A stretch of 64,000 nt of DNA from Cylicocyclus nassatus (taxonomy: Eukaryota > Nematoda > Chromadorea > Rhabditida > Strongylidae). The stretch spans positions 26,914,012 to 26,978,011 of the forward strand of contig CATQJL010000316.1 of assembly GCA_958299035.1 (NCBI GenBank), in the 5' to 3' direction. Below are positions 48,503-61,462 of the stretch, one piece after another. Both the position numbers and the translations under genes were made by a program. Each line of letters begins with the position of its first letter. The stretch's first letter is position 1. The notes under the pieces were generated by a model, which saw nothing but the letters and a program-made list of their open reading frames with translations, ran no database searches and was not told the origin of the DNA.

Positions 48503-50448
48503 TTTGGTTGCCGAACTTCTGCTCTCTCGCATACGCACAATCACCTACTTTTTTCGGAGCTATTTTTATTTGCCCACTTCACGAAAGCAAAGCAGTGGCA
48601 TCGATTCATGTGCCATTGCCAATGTCGCTCTCATCCGAGCTTTCGCAATGATTTTCTCTTCTCAAATGGCACTGTGACACGTTGCTTACGATTCTAATCC
48701 TCTCATCGAACGTTTCGCATCATTATCAGTGTTTCTTTCTGCCCTCTGATATGGCTCTACTTGCATTTTGCTGCAGCGATCAGCTGATTTTGCTGTCATT
48801 CTTTGAGCGTAACGAACGAACGCGGACAGAATGCTCGCCATCGATCGTGCATGAAACTCGAGCGCCACTTTTAAGAGAATGCAAATTTTGCTGATATTGC
48901 GACTGGGTGCTTGAACGTTTAGATGAAAACGTGTTTCCGATTTAAATAATTCGCTTCGGAAAGTAAATGGATTCGCTATTCGTTAAGATATTATTTTGAC
49001 AATTCTAGCTAGGTTGTTAAAACAAGAGGTTTTTTTGTACTCGAAGCGGTTTCAACTGGTATTTCCGGAATGCATTGATTCTTCCAAAACTGAAATACTC
49101 ACAAAAAAGTTTTTCTTTGCTGTGTATACAAGTAAACGAATACAATATTATGGCAAACTAGATTTTATGATCTGATATCTTCGTTCTTTGGTTTCTATCA
49201 CTTTATTTTCATTATTGATTAAGTTTAAATGCACCAAACCAAGCAAAGCGAACATCATTTACTGTAAATAATTGCTCTGTCAGTTGTCATCCGTTCTCAC
49301 ACAATTCTCATACAAATGAATTCATCAATTAATCGATAGTCCCTGCTCTTTATTTTTTTTTTGTAAACTTTTTTTCATACTGAACGTAGGGCCGAGAATG
49401 TCTGCTCGCTTTTATTTGTCCACCAAAATTTTATCTTTCTGTTATTCTATCATGTTGAAAAGATTATAAACTTTTATGCAATGATTGCGTTTGCAACAGT
49501 ACTTCATTGCCAAAACCTTCCCCTGATGATCGAACGTTTGATATCTTAGTGCTAATATCAGAGGTAAATTATCATAAAACCTCACCAATCCATATTTGCA
49601 AAACCCCATTTCGCTTTCACAAAAATATTTGTGAAAACTTTTTTCATTCCCGAAGAAAGCTGTTTTCGACCTAACGTTTCCATGCATTTTTGTGGGGCTT
49701 CAATCCGTGTCTCTTTTTTTAATAAAAAGATGTCAAAATGTCTATGATTATTGTCGGCACCGCAGCAATATATTAACCGACATTTTGCTCGTACCCAATT
49801 TCATTGTGGCGTAGAGGATGCACGAAGATTTTCTCTTTTAAATTTGACCCTGCTTTGCAATCATTTCACAGACCAAGTTTTCTGCGCACTTGCTGGCGTT
49901 TTCTTGCTTTATGGTCACTTCAGAAAATACTGAGAGAAGTCTGCCAATTCGGAGGCGGAGCCTTCCATGTGTGCACTCTGGGCAAAGTCTTCACTTAGTG
50001 GGCGGGACTTGTGTACAAGGGGTGAAGTTGTCCACAAGTGTCCGCTACCATCAGCTGTATTCATTCATTCATGTAACACTTCTCGGATTTTTTTCCCAAA
50101 AATTCGATGAATGATTTACTTTTCCTCAACGTCCTTTTCCTTCATTTTCTGGCTTCTTGATTTTGTGTGGTCTTATGACAGATTTTGTGGCGCCTCAGTT
50201 AACTTCCAAGCAACAGCTGTATATGATGTAAGAGCGTTTTGTGATGTGATCGGTTGAAAAATTAGAGAATTGTAAGTGTCACGCGTTTCTAAGGAGGTTC
50301 CATGTGAACTCGTTACTTTTTCTGGCGACATGAGCTCCGCTGCCGCCATGTGTCATCTCGAACGAAATCGAGTTTTTTCTCCGAACTTGGTTGCAAGCAC
50401 AGTTGTTTGAATTCATGTATCATCCAATAGGGATTCTTGCAACCAGAC

Positions 50449-50476
50449 CAGGGCTCGGCACGAGTGACAATTTTTC
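50449..50476. mobile_element. Isolated terminus of the CAGGGCCCGGCAC family
   Basis: CAGGGCTCGGCACGAG matches the right end of the 13358 element. No partner end was found within the next kilobase, so this is a truncated copy. Confidence 0.4.
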
Positions 50477-51465
50477 AAAGAAGTTTTTTGACTTCAGATA
50501 TACATCCCTATGAGAAGCTCGAATGAGTAAGATACGAACAACAAGCGAGAATAGAGTGTGGTACAAAAACAACTGACACACGGAAATAATGAATGTTATT
50601 CGTAATCTCCGAGTTGGCGGCGAACTGTCTCCGGCGTGCCGCCGAGCGCTTAAAGCAGGATTGCTGCCGCTATTTGAAATTTTTTGAGTTCTCTAACTAG
50701 GCAGGGAAGAGGGTGCTTAACGAGGTTCAACTCTGCAGAGTTTCGAATATGTTGTGTTAAAGTTGCGAAAAATGTGAAGAAAGAAAATTTTTTGACTTTG
50801 TTTTTTCTGAGCCATCTCTTTTTAGGTGACTCAAAGCCACCTATCACCGAAAGAAGTTTGCCACCCTCTAATTTACATAAGTTTTTCTTGATCTCTAACA
50901 CATAATTCCGATTCCTATTACGCACCTCCACACCATATTTCGTGTCATATCATCTCTTTTTCGCTGTAAACAAGCATTTTGCATAATTTGGGGCACACTT
51001 TTGAACTTTCGCGCTTGCACGGAGCGGGATCAGGGCGGTGAAATTGCGATTCCTGCAGAAGATGAGATGACATAAGAGGGTGGGTGATTGGGGGGGGGGG
51101 AGGGGTTGAGATTATGTGTGTATGACTTATGCGAAGCGATGGTATAAGTTCTGTTTGTAGGAGGGCAAAATGATTTATGGGCGTGGTAATTTCCAACCCT
51201 ATGAAAATCATTGCAAAAGTAATATAATAGAAAGCTTGCTGCTCGTTGGAGACATTCAGTGCGGATAGGGAGTTTGTAGGGAAATACATCAAATGGGTGT
51301 GTTTGTCTCAGAAAATCGCTCTCTCTATCTGTAAGTTGATTAGCTGAATTTAGCTCCCAAAGTCGTACATAGATGAAATTGATAATCTAACAAATATAGA
51401 TCATCACCTTCATTGTGAGCAAAGGCGACCCCCAACCCCACATTGCTAAATTTCTGTCCCTAATA

Positions 51466-52344
51466 TTAGGTTGTCCCGAAAGTTATGTCGGTTTTTTCAA
51501 ACCACTGTAAAACCGCGCACAATAAAGACTTGTGTGTGTTCTAACATGCATTCGATGCAGCTTTTCCTTCTCTTTCTTAGGGATACGTTTTCATACCACA
51601 GTCTTGCATGCTTTTTTGATAATTGCCAAAATTCTCCACCCGTCAATTTTACCTGCTCAGAGTTAGGCTGATTTTCAAAAATTTCATTTCAAAGTTCCGA
51701 AAAGGGTTAAGTATGGATCAAATAGAGCAATTCTCGGACTACAAGGTGATGTTTTTAGATTCTCCTAATCTGCTGTTTTTAGCTTAAAAAATTTATCTCT
51801 CCGGAGGTCTCGAGTTCTGACAAAGTCATGAAACACGCAACTGCATCAAATACGCGGAAGCTTTTGAAGTTTTTGCGTATTGGAACATGACTCTTACTAA
51901 ACATTATTTATGAAACATAACTAACTTTGATTCGCTTTGAAAAGCAGTTTTCTAAAATTTTTGGTACTTTTACGTATTAAACTTAATCAAAAAGCCGCGG
52001 TTTTTATTAAATAAATAATTATAACGGACTTGGTAAACGCTGTTCACCTAATCTAAAATGGCCACAATGTAGCCAAAGGTCTGCTCTACATAACGATTAC
52101 CAGCGCTCTTTGGAAACGTCAAAATGAAAAATTCTAAAATTCAGGAAAGGTTTAGCGTTACTGCTGAGCATCAAAAAGCAGGAACGATAACACTACAAAG
52201 ACAGAGTAGATCAGAGGGCAAGTATAACTGTAAGAAAGAGAAGAAAAATCTGAATAAAATGGTACCTCAGCCGTCCATAGATTGGTGTTCTGTAAGTTTT
52301 AGTGCGCGATGAAAGAAACCGACAAAACTTTCGGGACAACCTAA
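51466..52344. mobile_element. Mariner-type MITE, family A long copy
   Basis: Ends TTAGGTTGTCCCGAAAGTT and its exact inverse, flanked by TA (51464-51465, 52345-52346), followed inward by TGTCGGTTTTTT. 879 bp. The first part matches 62561-63079 closely. Short open frames within do not resemble a transposase. Confidence 0.8.
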
Positions 52345-52544
52345 TATCTCCGATTTCTAAAATCTTAGGAATTTTCTTGCGTACTTGAACATAACAATCT
52401 CTTCAACAAAGCCTAATCATGCAGAACAATGCGATGTGGCATAATTTAGGATGACTCGGAACATAGGGGATTAAATTAGGTAGTTTTGTTAGTTTGTAGC
52501 TAGTTGTTGTTAGTTTGTTAGTTTTGTTAATTTAGCTTTGTTTA

Positions 52545-53235
52545 TTAGGTTGCCCTGAAAGTTCTGTCGTTTCATTTTTGAAAACTTGCGACTTATCTCT
52601 GCGCATTTGCTTCTTTTTCATTAATTGGAAAGAAAAAATATTCTTCTTTGTAGTAGTGTCTCAGCGAGCTTCTACTATGCATTCGTTGCAGAGATAAAAG
52701 TGGAGAAAGAAGACCACTTATGCTTGGACCATTTTGAGAGGTCGTCAAAAATTTGGAACGCTACAGAAAAATTGGAAATTATTAGTACATAAGTTTTAAG
52801 ACTTACTCTCTGCATATGAGAAAAAATTGTGCTGTTTGGACGTTTTGGTGAAAAGTTATTTTCGAGTTTACGATAGAAAACGCCGAAATTGATTAATTTG
52901 TCACTTTTCCCGAAAATCATAACTTTTCATTTAAACGTCCAAGCAGCACAATTTTTTTCAGATGCAAAGGATAGATCGTAAGACATATATACTGACAATT
53001 TCAGATTTTTCGGAGTTCCAAACTTTTGGCGACCTAACTCAAAATGGTCAAAGTCAAGTGGTCTTCTCTCCCATTTTTATCCCTGCAATGAATGTATAGT
53101 TGAAGCTCCTCGAGATACCTCTACAAATAGAAAGAACTCTTCTTTTCAATGGAATAGAAAGGAGCAAATTCGTTGAGACAGCAAAAAGTCACGAATTTTG
53201 AAAAATGAAACAACAGAACTTTCGGGACAACCTAA
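52545..53235. mobile_element. Foldback mariner-type element
   Basis: Ends TTAGGTTGCCCTGAAAGTTC and TTAGGTTGTCCCGAAAGTTC (right end reverse-complemented), TA on both sides. Arms of about 340 bp fold back with a centre near 52890. Termini match family A but the interior differs. Confidence 0.75.
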
Positions 53236-54747
53236 TATATTACGAAATTGGCCGCTGCAGTCCAAAGTGTAAATAAGGTTGCACTTTTGTTATGAGGACA
53301 ATGTGCGTGCGGAGAATATAGGCATCGTAATTGCAACTCTGAGTAAATAAGTATCATGCACAAGATGAGTTTAGGTCTTTGTCTGAGAAGAAAAGGATGT
53401 TCAGTGGAAGTGCTAATTGGGGAAGAAAATTGAATGTGCAAGCAAGAAAAAGTCGTAACAATTTTTTAACCTTCAAAAATCTTGCGATTTATCAGAGCAC
53501 TTTATGCAGTGAATACTGTTAGATTACATATTTGTGGTTTTCTCCCAAAGACGTTTCCATAGGTTCCATGTCAGCTCGCTGCCTTTCGATTGTTTTGACA
53601 CCTTCACTATGACAAAACTCCTGGCATGTGCTGAAGTTAAAATAGTAAAAAAAGCGAGAGGCAGCGAGTGACGTGGTATCTATGGGAACATTTTTGAGGA
53701 ACAGAGATATCTCCACTTCGATGCCTCGTTCAAGCGCCAAGAATCAGCTGTTCTCATTCTATAAGCGCTTTTTTAATTTTGCTTCAGTAAATGCTCACAA
53801 TTCCTCTCGTACTAATGCTCCGCAGATTTAAAGACATATTTGGATTAGCTTTATATGTTATCCACTAGTATATATCACATCTCGAAAGGCCACATCGAAT
53901 AACAATCTTTCCCTCGTCGGCGTTTTGTGATAGATCGGTGCAAAAATTCTAGTTTCTTGATCCACCCACGACTTCCGCAAAGTGAAGGCGAGCAATTCTT
54001 CAAATTGGATTTTATAGAAAGTTCATTCGTCTTTCCAAGCCGTTATGCCTTTGTGCCGGATTCCTGCAATGAGCGCTAAGATATGTATATACAGATAATT
54101 GATAATTTATACCGATAATTGCACACTGGAAATTTCCAGTATTCTAGCGATATTAATAATCAAGCCTCAGATTTTGATTATCGCAATCGTTAACGTTACA
54201 AAGTAACTGCGGGATTTATTGCTTCAAACTACGAAAATTCCGGAGTAAAAGTAAGGTACAAAAACGCGCATTTGTAAGAGAAAAGGGCAGTTTGCAAATT
54301 TGTTTATGTATCTCAATTTTTTTTTTCGAAAAATAGCTATCAGAATAGAAGAAAGCTGCATCTGAAGGATTGATGATTCCTGAACTGTTAGACAGTTTCA
54401 CGAGGTCTGAAATGCAAATGTAAAATTTCACTTGGAGAGTTCATGTTAGAGCTCCCAAATGCAAGATGGAGAAGTTCAAAAAATGTATTAAATTTGCGAA
54501 AAGTTTGCCATATCTGTTAGCCATTAAAGCTTCAAAAGCCAATTTTTAGAAAATTAGCAAATTAGATAAAGTAGAAGAAGTAGTAAACTCCGGCGATTAT
54601 CTCAAGCTCATGGGCGGAATCACTTTGAGCATAGTTATTGCAAAAGAGAAGGAAATTCTACATTGAATGCGACTTTTGTACCGACTCAACACATACAATC
54701 ATTGTAGAAGGAATCTGCGGAGAATGATTGAACTTCATCGCAAAATA

Positions 54748-55601
54748 TTAGGTTGGCACGAAAGTTCTTGCGTAATTCAAACAAAATTCAGTAACTTTTC
54801 AAAGACTCAACCTAAATTCACAATCTTGTATGCTAAAAATATTAGAAGCCTTACGCTTCATGATGGATGTTTAACCGTAAGATTCCGTGGGCTGGACCTC
54901 AAGAACGAAGCTCTAAAATATGGCGCTTCAAATTTTGCGATTTTGAGTTTGGTGCCAGATAATCGCAGAGTGCCGCTAGCTAGCCGAAAAAAATCTGTAG
55001 AATTTACTTACACAGCAAAAGTCCATACGTTGTTTTAGCAGGCTTTGATCTCGCATGGAAACGCGAAAACAAAAAATTTGTGAAAATTCTCATTTCACAA
55101 GACAAATCCCCTTATCGCTCTAACTTTTTCACAGAAACACAGTTTAAGACCAGAAATTAGACATAGTGCCTATTTAGAGCCTTGCGACGTTTTCTCGATT
55201 GTAAAAAAGTGTTTTCGCTGAAAACTGTGGACATGAGGGGATTTTTTCCGCAAAATGACTTATTTCACGAATTTTTTGTTTTTGCTTTACCGTGCAAGAT
55301 CAAAGCCTTCCAAAGTAACATATGGACTTTTGTTGTGTAAGTAAATTCTACAGATTTTTTTTCGGCTAGCTAGCGGCACTCTGCGATTTTCTGGCACCAA
55401 ACTCAAAATCGCAAAATTTGAAACCCCATATTCGAGAGCTTCGTTCTTGACGTCGAGCTCGCGGAATCTTATGCTTAAACATCCATCATGAAACGTAGGA
55501 CTTCTAATATTTTCAGCATACGAGATTGTGAATTTAGGTTGAGTCTTTGAAAAGTTATTGAATTTTGTTTGAATTACGCAAAAACTTTCGTGCCAACCTA
55601 A
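54748..55601. mobile_element. Foldback mariner-type element with mirrored open frames
   Basis: Ends TTAGGTTGGCACGAAAGTT are exact inverse copies, flanked by TA (54746-54747, 55602-55603). Arms of about 320 bp (54748-55070, 55275-55601) surround a loop of about 200 bp. Open frames at 54667-55038 (+) and 55287-55691 (-) give similar peptides because they read the same arm sequence twice. Confidence 0.85.
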
Positions 55602-56620
55602 TAAAAATACCCTAATTTCGCGCGTATGAGGCGCGGGGGATTTTTTTCCAAAATCGGCCAGCTCAGACAAGCCAAAGGACTTTACAACCAAAGGACCCTA
55701 TAATGTGCTGTATATTGCTTGAGAGAATCGTGCGATGTAAGGATTTCTTTCCGGAATACAGTAAAACGGCTGAGCGGTTCGTTTGAAAATTCGAAAAAGT
55801 CCGCCTTATACGCGTGAAATTAGGGTAATTTGAGTACTTTTGAGCTAATACTCTTTTTGATTCGATGTGCTACCCCCTATGCATTTGAGACCCGCGCACA
55901 CTCAATGTGTAAAAGTTTGGCAAATCGCCAGGTCGCGTGGATGTAGAGATTTGTCGAATTCACGGGAAGTGTGCGTTAGGCCTGAGACGAAGGGTTTCAT
56001 CAATCTCAACATTTTCGGGATAAAGGAGGAGTTAAACTTTGTGCTTACCATGAAAAATTGATGGGTCTTTCATTTCTAGTGTCTAAAAAATTCGCTTTTA
56101 GTTTTAGAGATAAAATTGAGATTTTGTTTGAAATGCTATGCCTTCGAAGACAAAAATTTGAGCCGGGTTGATATGGAAATAGCAAGCTAAACTCATGTAC
56201 CACTATCTTCAGCATCGGGACACTGTCTCAAGGAAATTTGTTTCTTTTTTCTGCATTACTAGACTATTTGGAAATTCTATTCAATTTTTGGTTGCCCTGT
56301 GTTCAATGCAGTTATTTTCTACTAGTTTTGCACTTATTTGCAATGTTATGAATACCATTTAATAGGATTTTCATGTTTTTGCGAATGCTTACCATCCTGT
56401 TAGAATACTTCCACATGCGAAATTTCAAGCCCTGAAGTACAAGTTACCAAAAATGCAGTCATGCTCAGAAAAAAGAAAATCTTCCCATTGATCTCAGAAA
56501 TCATTTAGGTGAAATTTCATAGTGGCTGAGGATGTAATTGGCTAGCATAGCACATTTTTACTCCTTCATCAAAACTGGTTTTCTTCTCAAAATTGTCTGC
56601 AAAGAGTAAAGATGGCCTCA

Positions 56621-57249
56621 CGAGAGAGAAGTGTTAGAAGTCGCAGCGGCCTTTTGACATAAGATAACTTTTGATTCTGCTGGCTTGGCGGTTAAAAGGC
56701 GGGGCTTTGTGACCTAATGAAAGCTGCTCGCGCCCGCTTACGCAGTCTGCATCTCTCCCGCACGCGTGTTCTCTGATCATTACCTAGCCCAAATAAGGTC
56801 ACGAAGCCCCGCCTTTCAGCCGCAAAGCCAGCTGAATCAAAGTCTAGGTATCATCTAAAGTAGCTTGAAACGGTGATTCTAAAACGCCTCTCTTAGCTGC
56901 AAAACGAACCTGGGTTGGGAGTTATTAAATTCAATCTGCGCAAAATCCATAACGCCGAGATTTGCTAAAACTACCATAGCCCATGTATTCTGGTCTCAAA
57001 TCCAAATGAAACTGTATCTATGCTTGATGTAATTCTATCCTTCTTATGTTGTAGTGCTTAGACACGCATTCGAGCATTTTTCATGATCACAGGGTACTTT
57101 AAACAAATATTTGGTGACAAATGCCCATAACTGCCAACCTAGACTTGTTTCGCAGCTAGGAAAGGCTGTTCTAGTATCAGCGTTTAAGCTGCTTCAAATG
57201 ATACCTATCGCATGTCAAAAGTCCAGTGCGAACTCTGAGACTTCCCTTG
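56621..57249. mobile_element. Foldback MITE of the CAAGGGAAGT family, with nested insertion
   Basis: Both arms share GAAGTCGCAGYGGCCTTTTG-type ends and AGCTGCTTCAAATGATACC; the interior aligns with 61463-61926. The right end CTTCCCTTG is intact, the left is CGAGAGAGAAG; flanks are TCA and TCT. The 56667-56844 element interrupts the left arm. Confidence 0.65.
56667..56844. mobile_element. ~175-bp palindromic MITE, copy 3, nested
   Basis: Ends ACTTTTGATTC and GACTTTGATTC, then CTGGCTTTGCGGC / CTGGCTTGGCGG and AAGGCGGGGCTT, flanked by TA (56665-56666, 56845-56846). Comparison with 61501-61520 shows the host sequence without this insertion. Confidence 0.75.
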
Positions 57250-57936
57250 TCTGCTGTGTTAAACCGACAACAATCCCACATATAGCGATAAGTCGTACAC
57301 TTCCTAGTTTCAAAAGGGCTGCAGAGTATCATTCAGTAGTGCAAAGCAATCTTCTGAAATCTTCTAATAATTTTCGCTCCCAATTTTGAGGCGAACTTTC
57401 GCTTCTCCGTTTGCCTTTTTATGTGTTTACTTTTCTATAGCAAAAAATTTGCTGAATCCGGCAAAATTCAAATTGTTCAAAGATGTTAAATTGTGAAAAT
57501 ACAAAAATCTTTGAAGAAAATTTACAAATTGGACAGATCTTTCAGAACAAGCAGTGATATTTTTCAACTTCATATAATATGATAAAATAGAAACGAAGAT
57601 TAAGGCTTAAGGCTTAATTAATGCACTTTTTCTGATATTTCCCGCCTAAAACCCACGATGATGTGCTCGAAATGACGAGAGGTTCTGGTGTCAGGGCTTC
57701 ATCGCCATCGCAGGTTTTTTAACAGAAATGACGTGATTCATGTTGCAGCTGTGATATTTTCGCGCTGCACATGCTCGTCGGATGCCACAAGAAATAGAGA
57801 TATCATATTACTGATGTTGATTTTCGATAAGACCGTCTTGCTGCTATAACATTCGGCTCCTGTTTTGCCTACTGTACTTCCACTGTGCACTTGTCGGTTG
57901 CTTTACTGATACTACTTTAAGATTGCTGCTACCACT

Positions 57937-58129
57937 GGTTTGCATCTCTGACTGCGGTGTGTGTGGCTAATGTGTCGGCAACGCAATAACTTGTCGCCAG
58001 CATGCAATAGCGTGTTAGCGGCAACGTGATGTCTGCCATCCTTGAGCAACATGTTGTTGCATGTCGCTACATAGTGTTGCTGTTGTTGCATCTCTGACTG
58101 CAGCCATACTGCAGTCAGAGATGCAAACC
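57937..58129. mobile_element. Small MITE with GGTTTGCATCTCTGACTGC ends
   Basis: The left end GGTTTGCATCTCTGACTGCG and its inverse at the right bound about 190 bp. A third copy of GCATCTCTGACTGCAG lies just inside the right end, making a short hairpin. Target duplication not resolved. Confidence 0.55.
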
Positions 58130-58319
58130 AAGGCGCTAGCAGTAATCATGAAATGGGCGATGCTATAGTGGACGCGTCTGTGAGCCTAATTAGCGTCTGA
58201 GATTGGTGTGTGAAAAGGGATTTAGGGATGTCAGACGGATTCAAAATTTCGGTGATGTTTGCGTTCAGTCGGGCGTGACCTGTAAGCTACGAGTTTTCAA
58301 AAGGTCTCAGAAAGTCGAA

Positions 58320-58582
58320 GGGTTACCTCCGGCGGGCAAATGGCGCGAGTCTGCCACTTCGAGCTCTGGAGGCTCCGGAGCCCTGCCATTTCATCCAGTT
58401 TGGTGCACCGGGGCTCTCACAAATCTGGCGCACCTCCGGAGCAGAGATTTGCGTTCATGGTGAATGGATGGGACTCCTCTCCGAGACGCGCAAATCTCTG
58501 CTCCGGAGGTGCGCCAGATTTAAGAGAGCCCCGGAGAAGTAAATGGTTGAAATGGCAGGGCTCCGCCGGAGGTAACCCTTCG
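58320..58582. repeat. GC-rich foldback repeat
   Basis: GGGTTACCTCCGGCGG at the left pairs with CCGCCGGAGGTAACCC at the right, and the central GCGCACCTCCGGAGCAGAGA pairs with its inverse at about 58492-58511. Only about 50 bp separate the inner arms. Overlapping open frames on both strands are by-products. Confidence 0.6.
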
Positions 58583-60304
58583 ACTGTCCGAGGTATGCCC
58601 GGGATGAGCGACATGCGATTAGTCCCGAAGCGATTGAACGCCGGGGCATTCTATGTTCCAGCGATGAGAATCACTACGATGGAGTCGCTGAAGTATGCCC
58701 GAGGTGTAAGCAGTGAGCGGTGATCGCTTGAAGAATATTGTCGTTTTTATCCGTCCTCGTTTCTAGCTACGCTGCCGTCATTGAGAAGAATTGTTTCATG
58801 ATTAATGGCCGCAGCAACCAGTTCCATGAATCATTACCGGCTGTGATATATGTTATGAGCTTTGCATTAGCAACCATTCAGCGACCCATATCTGTTTCAT
58901 GGTGAATACCATATTTGCAATTTATCTTTCAAAACTTTTGCTCTAACAAGGAGTACAACTTGATTTAGGTACTTATGCCGCGATAACAGAGAGCAAAGAT
59001 GGTGCTATGTTTACTTTGAAGACTTCCTAATAGATAGTACGAGCAGACCATCTCCAAAAGCCTTCGTCACTTTTGCAAACTGAGTAAAAGTACATTTATC
59101 ACGCTTCTTCAAATAATTATTCCACCACTGTGAACAAGAACGTTGTTTGAAATAACGACTGCTCCCCCCCCCTCTTTCCTCCATCTTTTTTGACGCTATT
59201 CTCATAATCTTTAACTGATATGCTCAAAGATTCTATTGCACATTCGATCCAAGCATAGTTCCAGGTTGTGAGCTGTGCGGTCGCAGCATAGATCATTACT
59301 TACTTCAAGGCAATCCAACGAAAAAAACACGATAAAGTTTTTCAGAATCATTGCAGGCGCGTCTATTTACCGGCTTTGGAATGTTATATAGTGCTGTAGC
59401 CTACTTTCCTTGTCGCTCATCCTGAGAAACTCATAAAATTTTCCCTGACGGATAGCTAGCTCATCGAGCACAAAAATAAATGGAGTGCCCTCCTTGAAAG
59501 TAAGCAATCTCATCTCCCGTAATTAATTCAGCATTCAATTAAAAAATTTTTTGAAACTCTTGTATGCAAGCAAACATTTTGAAAACTTCTTTAGAAAAAG
59601 AATATCTTACTGTTGGTAGTATGCGCTCATTCATTAAGCAACATCCACCGTTATAATTCTGTGCAAATGTATTAGGCTCTATTTATTTGTATTTCATGTG
59701 GTATATTTGATGTGGCATTACGTGAAGATTTAGCAATCTCGTATGCTATTTTGTTTTAGTTTCATACGCTTGCATAGGTGAAATGCATGCGACAAAGAGA
59801 TAATTTTGCAGTTTTTTTGTCAATCATTACTCAATTATGTGCCACGAAAATTTTCTAATTCATAGTGTTGCTAATGTCATTAAAAACTAATTTTTTCGTA
59901 CCAGCTTTGTATCGTGTTTTTCCAAACAGCTCACAGAGCGTTTTAGAATTTTTTTTGCAGTAATCAATTGCCAACTCATGTTAGGCTCATCACACAATTT
60001 TGAGGCCTTTAGGTACAGAACAAATGATTTGGATTTAGAAGATGGCAAGGGTTTAGAGAATGCATTGCCAGAATTCTTTCAATAATTCCATAATTTTCTT
60101 TTCCATAATTGCTGTAACGAAATCTATGCAGATGGATTTGCACTAAGATTTCATCATTCTATAATACGAATACCGACCTCTCTTAGTGTAATCTGATCGC
60201 ATAAAGAAGTGTGTAGAGAACTGCGTTCGTAAAGCTCAGTGAGTTTGCGGCCATTGCACACGCAGGATGCCACAAGTCCTTGAAGCAGTCAGACAACCTC
60301 GTAC

Positions 60305-60657
60305 CAGTGGCGGTCCCAGGATTTCAGCCCGAGGGGGGGGGGCGGCAAAGATTTTCTTCGGATGAAGGTGCTTGGCGTTGACCACGCACTCCGAAAAATT
60401 TTTTTGGGTGTTTCTCGAAATTTTTGCGAGTCCATATTCCCTTAAACCTAGAAAAAGACTAAGGCTTACAAGGCTAATTTGAATTTTTAAAAAATTTAAA
60501 AAATTATCTAAATTATTTATAAAAATAAACAAGTCATTTGCACATTTTTATAACCCTTGTAGGTAAACTTCAAAGATTTCGCGACCCGTTCTTGAGAGGG
60601 AGGGGCCCCCTTCCCGCAGCCCTCCCCCCTCCCCTACTTCCCCTCGATCCGCCACTG
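60305..60657. mobile_element. hAT-like MITE (CAGTGGCGG ends)
   Basis: Left CAGTGGCGGTCCCAGG and right (reverse-complemented) CAGTGGCGGATCGAGG. Flanks CCTCGTAC and CCCCGTAG match at 6 of 8 positions, consistent with an old 8-bp duplication. Has a G run near 60338 and the AAGTCATTTGCACATTTTTA segment shared with 26697 and 31209. Confidence 0.65.
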
Positions 60658-60879
60658 CCCCGTAGTTTAAAAATCGCTTCAAGTAATTAAAAATTGATAT
60701 TTGATGGCAGAACGATACTCGATTTTTCTGAGATAATATGTAACACTACACTGTTTTTGAACGCTGGTTCCGAATCTGACCTCCGTTTATACTAATCGTT
60801 TTTCTGAAAGAAGTTATGAAGGATTTTCGAGCCAAGTATGGTGGCCCGAGGGAAGAGTCGGAACGCCATTTTTCCATGT

Positions 60880-60955
60880 ACGCTGTGATGTAGTGGTTAG
60901 TGCGATGGTTTCACAAGTTGATGCTGGTGTATGCTCGAATCCTTTCGTGTTTTTG
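60880..60955 (+). other. tRNA-like remnant
   Basis: TGATGTAGTGGTTAGTGCGA resembles an A box and GCTCGAATCC a B box, about 30 bp apart. Acceptor strands do not pair convincingly by eye, so a functional tRNA is unlikely. Confidence 0.3.
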
Positions 60956-61462
60956 TTTTGCATTGCCTTAATTGAGCTTCTTTTTGAAAGTAAGGCATCC
61001 TCGAGGAACAGTACTGCTTTTCGCGTGACTTCCTCGGTCAATGCGAAAAAGACAACTGCAGCAACTTGATCTTTACCCGATGCGCTCATTATGAGCCACC
61101 CCTTGATTTTGATCACTTTGTCATCGTGTCCATCACTGTGTTTGACATGCATTCATTTCCATCCATTTTCATTCTTATAAGCACTTTTTAGAATAAATAT
61201 AGGAAATCATACAATGATTTCATGTTAATTTTGAAAGGGTGGGGACATAAATTTACCTCGAGGATGCCCAACTTCTAAATAGAAACTGATTGAAGCAATG
61301 CTAAACTGAAAAACACAAGAAGACTTATAACTACACTTGCATCAGCTTGCGAGGCTATCCATTAGCCACGCAGAGCCACTGTACCACAGTACAAGAGGAA
61401 GCAGCGTCCCGTAATTCCCCTGAGCGACCATACTTAGCGCGAAAATTTTTTATATTTTCTCA

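Noticed and set aside
58340..58723. 127-codon open frame with opposing frames
   Set aside because: Falls in a GC-rich foldback; GC richness and symmetry keep several frames open on both strands.
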